Source of the DNA: Leucosporidium creatinivorum
Lineage: Eukaryota > Basidiomycota > Microbotryomycetes > Leucosporidiales > Leucosporidiaceae
Direction: 5' to 3'
Assembly: GCA_001600635.1 (NCBI GenBank)
Contig: BCKL01000003.1
Span: 310,001 to 374,000, forward strand
Length of the DNA stretch: 64,000 nucleotides
Shown here: in pieces, positions 43,717 to 54,093 of the stretch
Numbering within the stretch: the stretch's first letter is position 1
Layout of the letters: the number at the start of each line of letters is the position of its first letter
Made by a program: the position numbers and the translations under genes
Notes under the pieces: generated by a model
The model's input: only the letters and a program-made list of their open reading frames with translations
Databases searched by the model: none
Told to the model about the DNA's origin: nothing

Positions 43717-46700
43717 ATGCCCTCCCCTCACGACCCGCTCTCCTCGGCTCCCCTTCCTCCTGCGACCTCAACTTGGGCCCCTGGAGCCAGTGGACCGCCT
43801 TCGCCGTTCCCTTGGACCAACGAGAACAGCCGACTCGATACAACTACAGCTGCTATCCCCTCGCCCTCCTCTACTCCCCTACACACTCCCACCCTCTCCC
43901 CCTCCACCTCCTTCACTTCGAATCTCGACCTATCGCCTCAGCAGCTCAAGACACCCCCTCAGCAGCACACCTCGACCTTTGTCAACTCGCTCAGCCCTGC
44001 CAGCGCTTTCGACATTGCTCGGCGCTCGGGATCTGGCTTCAAAGCCGCAACTCCTTCGTCGCAGTCGAGGAGCAGCAGTCCTTCGCCTGGACCGAGGCAG
44101 AGGGATGGTCTGCGTACCCCGAGTGGATTCGAGTTCTTGGATTGGGGGGATGCTGCTGGAGGGGAGCGGGAAGAGGCGAGGAGCTTGTGAGTTGCCCATC
44201 TCTTGATCGCCGAACCGTGCGGAGGAGCGGAAGGTCGAGTCCAGTGGAAGCCTCTGTGCTGGTTCGCTTATAGGATGTAGCATTCAGCACACATCTACCA
44301 TGTCATCTTGCTGCTGCTCGTTGGAGCAAGCTCGCATCGACTGCGCTTCACGGCAGTTCGGCGGCTCGGCGCAAGGATCGCTCTCCAACTCAGACTTCCA
44401 ATCGCAGTCGTAGCCAAGCTGACTCTTCTCCACCTTATACAGTGAATGGGAGGTGTACGGTCCCGGCTCTCCCTACTCGTTCGATCTCACCGCCGCCCCT
44501 CGCCAACACTTCAAGCGCCGGCTCGGACCGACCGAGATCAGCTACTACCTCGGCAGCAGGGGCGAGGGCGTCGAGAGTGGCGTAAATGATATGTGAGCTC
44601 AGCTCTGGTGGTCGAGGGAGTTGCGCGCGCTGTAAAGGCGCGCACGGCGCTGTCTAAAAGCAGACAGTTGACTCTCGGCTTTCCCCTACCCTCCGCTCTG
44701 CAGGTACCTGCACATCGGTAGGCAGTCTTCCTCGAATGCACAAGAGTGGTCAAGCTGATTTCCCTCTATCGACAGGTTTCAAGGCTCGAGGCAGCCTCAT
44801 GAAACCCGAGCGCCTGCTCAACATCTGGACTGAACTCACCTCGCGTCACGGCCTGCTCGCTGCTACCGTAGAGTACGAGAACGTCAACGAGGTTCGGTTC
44901 CGGTGAGTATATACATACTCATGCCTGTTGTCGTCCGGCGCTGATCCCCTCCATCTCGCAGCTACGAGCCGCCAAAGAACGCCGCTGCTGCTCGGGCGAA
45001 GGCCAAGTCGCTCATGGAAACTCGCGTTGGCCAAGATCCAAAGGGTGAGCTCTACCTGGCCTTGTATACGAGCACAGACTGATCAACCCTTCGAATCAAC
45101 AGAGCTCCTCAACTCGTACCTCAACGGTTCTCGCACCCTCTCCGACGAGCGCCTCTCCTACCTCATCTTCTCCACGCCCGAGACCTCCTTCCTTCCCGTC
45201 GAACTCGATCAGGAGCAGGAGTACGACATGCACCTCTTCTGCACCCACTTCCTCGGCGATGGTATGGCCCTCCACACCACCGCCAACGAGCTCTTCACTC
45301 TCCTCGCCGACAAGCCTGCGGAGGAAGGCGCGACGAGCGAGAATATCGAGGCGGTCTTGTCGAAGAAGAAGAAGGCGGAGGAAACGGAGAAGAAGCAAGG
45401 GGAGGAGCCGTTCCAGGTCGAGAAGCTTGCGCAGGCGATGGAGAGCAAGCTCCTCACGCCCGAGGGGTGGGGAAGGATGGCGTGGGCGGGAGCACGGGTC
45501 GAGTTCAACCGTACTCAGGCCAAGCTGGTGGTGAGTCCTCTCCACACGCTTCACTCACTTACCTCGCTCACGTGCTCTGATCCGCAGGGTGGACAAGCCT
45601 TCCCTCGAGCCAAACTCGGCGAACGGCGCACCGTCGTTCCCACCATCTCCTACGACGACGCTACGACCAAGAAAGCGCTCACCTCCTGCAAGAAGAACGG
45701 CACAACCATCTCTCACGCCATCTTCGCCCTCTCCAACATCGCCTACATCCGCTCCACGCCCGCCGGCACAGGCAAAGGCCAGCGCGACGAGCGCCTCCCC
45801 TCCATGCTCTACTCTGCGCTCAACCTCCGTCCCTACCTCCAGCCCGGTGGAGACTGGTACCACATAGCTATCGGCTATTATAACATCATTCTCCCCTCTT
45901 TCCTCCCCTCCACGATCACCCCTGCCGAGGCCTTTTGGTACCGCGCCTCGATCGTAAGGAAGCAGACGAGCGAGGTGGTCAAGTCCAAGTGGATGGCTTC
46001 GAGAGCGAAGCTTATGGCGCTGGAGAGGGAGAGGAGGGCGGTAGGATTTGAGAGGGAGGATGAGAGGAGAAGGGTCGAGAAGAGGGCGGAGGAGAGTGGG
46101 GAGGGATTGGGCGAAGCGCTGATGGGATTGGGGATTGGATTTGGTGGAGAGCAGCCCAAGGTGGTGGTTCCCGAGTTGAAGAAGGTGGAGGAGGAGCCGC
46201 AGGAGAAGAAGAAGGTCGTCGCGCCCTCGACGGCGCTGATGGGCCTGTCCATGCTCGGCAGTGAGCTCGGTTGTCGTTCACTGCACTTTCGCGAGCTGAC
46301 CAATCCTTAATCACAGACCTTGACGGAATGTACGCCCACAAGAACTATCACGGCCTCCAACTCCACACGTAAGGCGCCGCTCGACTCCTTCGTCGGCCCT
46401 GCGGATCCGACTGACCAGTCTTGCCCTCTGCAGTCTCACCACCGGCTCTCGCCAACGTCCTGGAGCTCTCCTCCTCTTCGCCTACACTTTCGCCGTACGT
46501 TCCTCGGCTCTTGTCTCCTCGGCTCTTGTCTCCTCGGCTCTTGTCTCCTCCTTCGCTGGGATCGTCCACCTCGGCGTTCGCTGACCCTGCCTCTTCTTCC
46601 CTCCCACAGGGCAAGCTCTGGCTTTCGCTCGGTTACGACTCGATGGGCTTCCAGGAAGGCGTCATTGACAAGTGGTGGACCGAGATGCAGAAGGGCGTCG

Positions 46701-46720
46701 ACGAGTTCTTGCTCGCTTGA
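43717..46720 (+). CDS. HXXXD-type CoA-dependent acyltransferase (condensation/Tri3-like superfamily)
   Basis: Ten or so exons. Ser/Pro-rich N-terminus of about 155 residues, then FEWEVYGPGSPYSFDL and the condensation-like fold: FKARGSLMKPERLLNIWTEL, HFLGDGMALHTTANEL (catalytic HXXXD-G), KKNGTTISHAIFALSN, YSALNLRPYL, and C-terminal GKLWLSLGYDSMGF. This order fits fungal alcohol/sugar acyltransferases related to Tri3 and the glycolipid acetyltransferases. The reaction would be transfer of an acyl group from CoA; the acceptor is unknown. Two Lys/Glu-rich inserts (about residues 385-410 and 640-710) are unusual for the family. Exon 44704-44717 has only 14 bases and the last intron carries a 15-base tandem repeat. 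The intron at about 44188-44441 is long. Confidence 0.8.
46501..46550 (+). repeat. 15-base tandem repeat, three copies, in the last intron of the acyltransferase gene
   Basis: TCCTCGGCTCTTGTC is repeated three times and followed by a partial fourth (TCCTC). It lies between the GTACGT donor and a GCTGACC branch-like site. Confidence 0.9.
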
Positions 46721-47566
46721 GGCGCCTATCGAGCGGCGAGGGAGGGCGATTGTTCGCTTGCTTGTACGAGGGGCAGGGCGTTGTTATGTATATCCAATCT
46801 GAACGGTATTGACGAACAGACGCTTCTAACTGCTGTTACTTTTATTCGAGGAGAAAGCTGGCAACGCTTGCGTGAGAGAGCGCCGAGCGAATGCCGAGAT
46901 AGTCCGAGAAGGAAGGACAGTCGCGCACATACGTCGTTTACGTGAAGCTGAGTCACCGCGCTAACTAAATACAGCGCGCTATGTAGGCGAGCGGGTTCGA
47001 GACGGACGAGCTGAACTTGAGCGCAGGCTGTGTAACGCCGTAGCACCGAGCGCTCGGCGGCAGCCAGAGGCGGCTTGGCTAGGCAGCGAGCCCGGTGTTG
47101 GAGTTGTATATAGCCAGTGGAGATGCTTGATCTCCCCAGCTGAGCTCTGGACTCGCGCTGAGCTGCTCCTGTGTTCGCCGAACCGTCCCATCGCGACTCG
47201 AGCTGCTCGGCGCCCCCTTTAATTCGCCGCGATCGACTCATTTACAGCCTGGGATTGCGAAAGCATGGTAAGCAATTACAAGCTCTGTCTTTTGCCGTAC
47301 ATAAAATCAGATGCCAGCCTCCCGTTGATCCACGAAGCTTCAAAATCCAATCGGAGACCTTGCCGGCGCCGTCGCTTCTTCTTCTCCTTCTTGCACAACT
47401 TCCTTTTTATTCGCCTCTCGACGCTTACAGCTTCGGATCCGCTCCTGCTACTCGGCCCACGTACTTCTGCAGCCTTCTCAGCGGCCCTCTACGCGTCAAT
47501 CAGCCTCAAGCGCTAGCTCAACCCAAGACTCTATCCAGCTTTCCAGGCCTCTAATCGCTCTGCCGG
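46721..47566 (+). promoter_or_regulatory. Intergenic region before the C2H2 gene
   Basis: 846 bases, acyltransferase 3' sequence then a leader that is C/T-rich at 47360-47410 and 47430-47560. A GTAAGC site near 47266 could begin a 5' UTR intron. No gene seen. Confidence 0.35.
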
Positions 47567-48952
47567 ATGGAGCAGCCGTCGCTCGAACGAATGGAGAAGG
47601 AAATGGACACCTCACTACAACGCTGGGCTCCTCCCCACTACTCCCAGGGATTTGAACAGCGTCATCCTCAGGCTGCGCTGGAGGGCGGCGACCGCCAGCT
47701 GCAACGACCGCGGGGGCCAGGCGACGAAGAGGAAGATGGCAGATATCAACGCATCTTCAAGCTGCCAAACCAATCTCTGCACCCCTACAGCTCGCGCTCG
47801 CACCCATCTCAACATCTACCAGCGCTCCCGCTCCTCGCGTCGCCATCCCCTTCCGTATCGACTTCGGCCCTGCCATCTCCTTCCAATCTCGCCTACAACC
47901 CTGCACCCAACTACTTCTACCCCTCGGGACCAGCTACCTACGACTGGCCGCAAGCCCTGCCGCCCATGCGCCTCAAACCTCCTACTCCGCCCACCGTCCC
48001 CGAACTCGCTCCTGCCTACCGAAGTGGCTGGGAGGTCCCGCACAACCTCGGACGCGTCGAGCATGGAGAGCAGGCGCAATTCGCGTCCAGCGTACACGCG
48101 TTGACGAGTCTCGCATCGCGCGGAGGGCCTCACGATCCGGCCGAGTGGAGTCCCAGCAACGAGACGAGCAGCGGTTCGGGAGAAGGATCCATCGGCATGA
48201 ACGGTCACGGCATGGGCTTTGACAAGGGTCAGGAGCGCAAGACATACGCGAGTACGGATTCGGAGGGCGAGGGCGACCGCAAGTCGAAGAAGCGCAAGCG
48301 GAGGAGAAAGGCCAATGAGCAGCCGAGGGACGCAGCCAAGAGAAGGTTCACTTGCCAGGCTGATGGCTGCGGGAAGAGCTTTGCGAGGTGGGCCGTTACT
48401 GTCTGGAGTCGCCGAGGGTGAGAGCCGAGCTGACCGCCCTTCTTCTCTTCGCTACTTCAGACCTTCCGCTCTCTCGACTCATGAGGTGAGCTTTCACGCT
48501 TCGTGTACCATCGGGTCTGGAGACGAGCCGCGTGTTGACTCTCCTCTCGCACACAGCGCTCGCACAATAAGGAGAAGCCCTACATTTGCCCCTTCCCGAC
48601 GTGCAAACGGCCATTCGCTGTGCCCTCGAACCTCCGCCGTCACCAGAAAGTCTACGTACGTCGCCGACCTCGTACTCGTCGTCTTTCCGAGACCGCTGGC
48701 TGACCCGCTGTCTCTCGAATCCCGTCCTCGATTAGAACCACTTTGTCGATGCCGACGACGGCGCTCTCGCCTCTCCATCGCCCCTCGCTCTTGCAAGCTT
48801 GCCCTCGCCTTCAGAACCCGCTACGGCTCCTCAGGATCAGTCCGCCGCCCCCATCGCCGAAGGCGGCGCTTCCGACCTCCTCCTCCTCTCCCACGCGCCA
48901 GCTCTCTTCCCCGGCAACGTAGAGTCTGAGTCGGTGCAGGAAGCGATGTAGA
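47567..48952 (+). CDS. C2H2 zinc-finger transcription factor
   Basis: Four exons. A Pro/Ser-rich region of about 200 residues, a basic stretch SKKRKRRRKANEQPRDAAKR that should serve as a nuclear localisation signal, then two C2H2 fingers: FTCQADGCGKSFARPSALST followed by HERSH, a TGEKP-like linker (NKEKP), and YICPFPTCKRPFAVPSNLRR followed by HQKVYNH. The first intron after SFAR and the second after STHE split finger 1 over three exons; both keep frame. The tail is acidic/Leu-rich (SDLLLLSHAPALFPGNVESE) and may activate transcription. The paired-finger form is like fungal Azf1/SltA-type or stress regulators, but no specific orthologue is clear. Placed between two glycan-related genes on the same strand. 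Confidence 0.85.
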
Positions 48953-49518
48953 TGGAGGGTCCAAGTGGCGCGCAGGGCACTCGCGTAGCGGATCAGCAGA
49001 AGCGGGGAAGAACCTGCCGAAGGACGATGGGAAAGGCGCTGTGGTAGCTGCCACCTCGACATGCAAGTAGGGAGCTCGTGCTAGAATTGTTCAAAGATTG
49101 CCTGTTGTTTTGCGGACTTTGACCAAAGCTTAGAGCGACGGGAAGCCAGTCTTAGCGAACGCCGAGCTCGCCGGCTCGGTGCTAGCGACCGCCTTTTCGG
49201 CTTGCTGCTGACCGACTCACAGACACCACAGAGCTGTCGTCTCTGTTTGAGACCAAAATGGACCGGCAACGGGACGGAAGCGCCGAACGAGCTACATCAT
49301 GCACGGACCGCCGCTCGTCACCACACTCGCTCATTTTCGTTCGTTTCTGTACACGACTAGACCACAATCTCACGTTCATTTCTCGGCTGTACGATACCTT
49401 CCGCTTTCTTGAGGTCAGCACCGCTCTCGGCGGGCCAGCAGGTGAGTTCGCAGCGTCTTGCATCTGCCGCGCGGCCCTGTGAGCTGACCATGAACGGCCC
49501 AGCAGCTGCAGCAGCAAG
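48953..49518 (+). promoter_or_regulatory. Intergenic region before the second fucosyltransferase-like gene
   Basis: 566 bases without a recognisable gene; an AG near 49502 preceded by GCTGACC suggests a 5' UTR intron ending just before the start codon. Confidence 0.35.
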
Positions 49519-52155
49519 ATGGCTTCTCCTCCTCCACCCAGCAGTCGCGCTCTACCTCCCCCCATGATCCAGCTCCCGCCAGCTCCCACGGGCGCGCTCG
49601 CCTGGGAGCGTGAATCGAGCGACTCGAGCTCGGACACCAGCATAAGCAGACGAGGACACGGTCGAGCTCATTCGCTCGCTCCTGGATCGCCATACTCGAC
49701 TGCAACGCATTCGCGCAACAACTCGTCTGTATCCTTTACCCTTTCCCCTCGTCTGTTCTCCTCCAAAAGGCTCTACTCGCCCTTCTCGGCGTCGTCGGAG
49801 CGAGACAGCGTTCTCCCTCCTCCCGCTTCTTCTCCCTCGTATCGCACTCCTTCCCCATCTATCAAAGCCGAACTCTCGCACTCTTTTGAAAACCACACCC
49901 CGCTTCCTCCCACCTCCAAGCGACGCCGCGCCAAATGGCTCCTCCTCGCCGTCCCCGCCGCGCTCCTCGTCTTCTTCTTCGTCACCGCAACCATGCTGCA
50001 GCAACCTCAAGCGCTCGGCGAGAGTTGGGGAGGTCTGAAGGAGCACTTGGCCAAGGGAGCGAAGGAGCTGGACGGCTGGAAGGCGCGCTTGATCGGCCCG
50101 GGCAAGGCACCGAGCTGGCAAGCGGAGGTCAAGGAGATGGACGAGCTCATCAAGGAAGCGAGCATGGCGCAGAGTGACACCATCGAGATCAGCGTGGCTC
50201 CTTCTCCGCGGCCTTTGGAGGACGGCGAGGTTAAGTTTCTTGGCTACCTGCCTCACAGCGGTAAGTCTGACCTCGGCGATGCGCTCCACGAAGCGTGAAG
50301 CTGATCTTCGCTCCCCCAGGCTACCACAACCAGCGAAACGAGCTCGTGCAAGCGCTCATCCTCGGCAAGATGCTCAACCGTACTGTGTTAGCTCTTCGTT
50401 CGAACCTCGCCGAAGATCGAGAGGAAGCTGACACGCTTCAATCTCCAGCCTCCTACCACCGGCGTGGGTCGGCTGGCCGACGCCATGGAACTATTACACC
50501 TTCCTCCAGGAGACATGGAATCAGGCCATCCTCATCAACCAACCCTCCTTCGGCCTCCACGACGATCCCCTCTCGCCTCTCTTCGCTCCCGCCAGCTTCA
50601 CCTCGACGCACGACGACTACCCTCTTCCCGGTTCCGACATCAGCGACGTCACCTTCGCCGACAGGATGGCCGAGGCCAAGGCGCACAGCAAGGCGAAATG
50701 GGAGAAGCTCGGCTACGAGGTTCGACCCGACGGATTCCCCATCACCGAGCTCACCGCCAAGGAGTGCAAGAGCTACTCTCCAGAGTGTCGTCACACCTAC
50801 AAGGATACTTTCCTCGCTTGGGAATCGCTCGTCGATCTGGAGAAGGTGGCGGGCGACGTCAAGCTCGTCGACCGCTGGGACGTTCGGGAGAAGGCGCTGG
50901 AGCAGCAGCTCAAGTTGAAGCCGGACGACTTCGTGAGAAGTTTTGGCTAGGATAAGGCTGTAGCTCCAAGGCTGACCTGCTGCTACCACAGTTCGTCTTC
51001 CAGGACGAGGTACGCTACGACTTCTCGTTCCAGGACTTCCCTCCCGAGGCCGCTCCTCTATCACTCGTCTCGCCTCATCCCGACAACTCTTCTCGCTTCG
51101 CCCGACTCGTCTCCGTCCCCGCCATGCGCCAACTTCCTCAGAAGGTCCTCCTCGTCGGTTCGCTCTTCGGTCACGGCCGAGTCGTCGGCCTTCCCGGCCC
51201 ACAGGAGGAGGATCCCCTACCGCAGAAGTTCGCCCAAGCTATGGCCTTCAACAGTCCCTGGCTCATCCGTCCTGCCAACGAGATCAGAGATAGGCTCGGA
51301 GGCCGAGACGGTTTCGTCGGCGTCCATGCGAGAGTCGGCGATGGAGTCTTCTCGCGGAAGGCGCCTCAGAATATGGAGGAGACCTGGAGGCACCTGGTGG
51401 AGCGGCTTGGAGTAGGGAAGGACGTGCTGGAGGAGATGTGGGCCAAGGTCAAGCCTGAGTCGCAGGCGCAGGTGCTCAGGAAGCGCGCCGAGCACGAGGA
51501 CATCTCGGAGTGGGCGCAGCTCGACGGTGACGAGGATGACTACACGCCTCCTCCCACCTCCCACTCGAAGCGCTCCCTGCGACACGCTCGTCGAGCTCCC
51601 CTTTCCTCGCCCACTCTCACCAACCTCGCCTGTCGCTCCCCTCTGCATCCCTCCCCCTCGCTCGCTGCTTTCAACACCCACCTCTACCTCGCCACCGACT
51701 CTCGTTCGCCCGAAACGGATCCCAACCTCGCCATCTTCTTCGCCGCCTTCCCCTGCACCTTCACCCTGTCCGACTTTGACCGCCCGAGCGACCTCAACGA
51801 TGGCGTAGTCGTCGAGAGCGTCGGCGATATGGCCAAGCTGGTCAACAAGGCGGACGGTGTCCCCCTCGGCAGGCTCTTCCTACCTTTCCTCGAAGCTGTG
51901 GTGGCTGCGAAAGGCTTCGAGACCGTGGGCACGCCAGGAAGCACCTTCTCGCGTGAGTCTAGGGTTCGGCGCTCGGCGATGATGCGGCGACGAGCTGACG
52001 CCCCTTGACAAGTCTTCGCGCAGGGCGCGCTCCATGATGCATATCGTGCGGAGCCCGACTCGCATCCGACCGTATTGAGCGAAGCGGAGAAGAGCCTGGC
52101 AGGTCGCGCTCACGCCGAGAAGGAACAGAGCGCTCGGCGCTCGGCGGGACATTGA
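49519..52155 (+). CDS. Golgi-type fucosyltransferase-like protein, paralogue 2
   Basis: About 790 residues in five exons. Ser/Pro-rich cytosolic segment, TM WLLLAVPAALLVFFFVTATM at about residue 140, a stem with Lys/Glu helix, then FLGYLPHSGYHNQRNELVQA and FVGVHARVGDGVF, the paired donor-binding blocks of the O-fucosyltransferase-like fold. TAKECKSYSPECRHTYKDTF and DRWDVREKALEQQL are shared with paralogue 1 at 40138-42928, as are the C-terminal blocks LYLATDSRSPETDPNLAIFF and CTFTLSDFDRPSDLNDG. It ends SAGH after an Ala/Glu-rich tail. The two genes lie in opposite orientation with an acyltransferase and a zinc-finger gene between them. A strict GDP-fucose specificity cannot be read from the sequence. 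Confidence 0.82.
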
Positions 52156-52372
52156 GCTGGAGTCGTGATCTCGATTTCTGTGCAGCAGTAGACACTCTAG
52201 ACATTTTATCCGCGCAGCAGTGATATGTGCCCTCGTTATGCTTTGACTCGGTCTTCGAACTGCTCTGAAGTCGTCTCGAAAGGAGAGAAGCGAGCTCTCG
52301 CTCTTCTTCTTCCTCCCCCACTCGTCGTCTCGCTCCCGCCTCGCCTCGCACTTCGTCTCTCACCACGACAAC

Positions 52373-53818
52373 ATGCCTACTCACACTAAGGAAGAGCTCA
52401 TCCAAATCACGGACGACGCATTCGCTCAACGTCTCAAGGGGAACCAGCTCTTCAAGGAAGGCGACCTCTCGGGAGCTCTGCGCGAGTACCACGCTGTCTT
52501 GCTCCGCCTCAAGGGTAAGTCTTCGAGGTTTATAGCTCTTCCGAGCTCTGTAGTGTTCAGCAGAATGTGCGAGCGTGGGGAGGGGAAGGAGCGCTGGGAG
52601 CGTGGCAGCGACAGAGCTGCCGGAGCGCTCACAGCTTCGCGAGCAGAGTAATGTGTAGTGTTAGAGCTCGCACGGGTAACGGAGCGTCTCGCGCAGCCCT
52701 CCTCAACCTGCAAGCGGGCCTGTTGAGCGGACGGCGCGTCCTCAAGCAGTGCTTCTGCGTGCTGTGCAGGCAGCAGAGCTCGTACTGACTTCGACTTCTC
52801 TCGGATTACAGGTCTCGACAGTGCGATTCAGAGCGTGTTTAGTGCGCCCGCGCCCGAGGTCATCATCACCGGCAAGGAGGGCGCCGAGGAGAAGGAGAAG
52901 GACAAGGCGGAGGAGCCCAAAGAGCCCACTCTGCAGGAGAAGGTCAAGCAGGCGATTGGATTGACTTGTGAGCTCTCTAGTCTGCTACACTACTCGCTCG
53001 AACTGGAAGCTGACCTCGTCGCCGAACAGACCTCAACTCGGCGGCGTGAGCTCTCGTTCCTGTTGCGCTGATGGGGCGTGCTGACTCGACCTCTCCCTCC
53101 TCAGGATCCACATCAAGAACGAAAAGTTCAAGCGCGCGCTCGAGTGCGCCGATGCTGCCCTCAAGATTGACGAGTAGGTCTTTGCTCTTCGCCGAGATTT
53201 TCGATTTGGTGGTCGGGCTGACCCTTCCCCTCCCCACTCACTTACTCACAGGGACAACGACAAGTAAGAGGCCTGACTTGGTGGACATATACGCTAGCCT
53301 CAGTACTAACATCGTTGTCTCTCGCAGGGCCAAGTTCCGCGCAGCTCAGGCTCGCATCGGCATGGGCGAGATCAACAAGGGAAGGGCCGCTCTCGAGGAC
53401 CTGCAGAAGAAGAAGCCCGACGTCGCCATCGCCAACGCCTTGAAGCAGCTCGCCAACGACGAGAAGGCTCGTGCTTCCAAGAGCCAGTTCAGTGAGTCTC
53501 GGCTTCCCAGTACTCTTCGGAGACGGGGGAGTCGTCGCTGACCATGCCATCACGCTCAAAACAGAGGGAATGTACACCAAGAAGGCGCCCACCGCCTCCA
53601 GCGAGGGTCCTGTCTTCCCCCCTGGTCTCGATGTGCCCGCCCAAGCGGCTGCGCAAGCTGCTGCCAACGGAGAGAAGCCCAGCACGAGTACTGAGGCTAG
53701 CAAGGAGGAGGCTAGCAAGGAGGAGGCACCTACCCTCCCCGAGTCCAAGGCCGACGAGGCCCCCGCGAGTTCCGCCGCCGAGGGGGATCTCCCCGCCGAG
53801 ACGACCGCCCAGGCTTAG
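52373..53818 (+). CDS. TPR-domain protein similar to TTC9
   Basis: Seven exons. FAQRLKGNQLFKEGDLSGALREYHAVLLRLKGL is the first TPR helix pair with the KxxGNxxFKxGxxxxAxxxYH pattern; IHIKNEKFKRALECADAALK is the second and KAKFRAAQARIGMGEINKGR the third, the three-repeat layout of TTC9/FKBP-type TPR proteins that dock to Hsp90 EEVD tails. A Glu/Lys linker with predicted charge separates repeats 1 and 2. The C-terminal 100 residues are Ala/Glu/Ser-rich and disordered, with a tandem SKEEA repeat. One exon, GGACAACGACAA (about 53253-53264), has 12 bases. Intron 1 is about 300 bases, long for this genome. Cytosolic co-chaperone role is inferred from the family. Confidence 0.82.
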
Positions 53819-54093
53819 TTTGACCCCCTTCCTCCATCGCAAGACCTCCCTTCTGTGCTCGTTCCCTCGTTTCTCGCTTGCAGGATACCCCCTTCTCCCC
53901 CGGCTGTGTCTCGCCTCCCCTCCCGTTACCCCCCCTTTTTGAGTCGCCCGAAACTCGACCAGTCTTCTGACAGCAGCAGCGACGAGGGAAAGTGTGCACA
54001 GCGAAATATGATTGCGAGCGTGTAGATGATGCGAAGGTGATGCTACAAACACTAGGTGACAGCTTGGCGACTCTCCATCGAGCGCCGACGAGC
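53819..54093. other. 3' intergenic region between converging genes
   Basis: 275 bases between the TPR and GH47 stop codons; C-rich, with runs of five to seven C. Nothing else seen. Confidence 0.4.

Noticed and set aside
43367-43843. 158-residue open frame on the (-) strand between two divergent genes
   Set aside because: Overlaps the acyltransferase start region antisense and shows no conserved segment.
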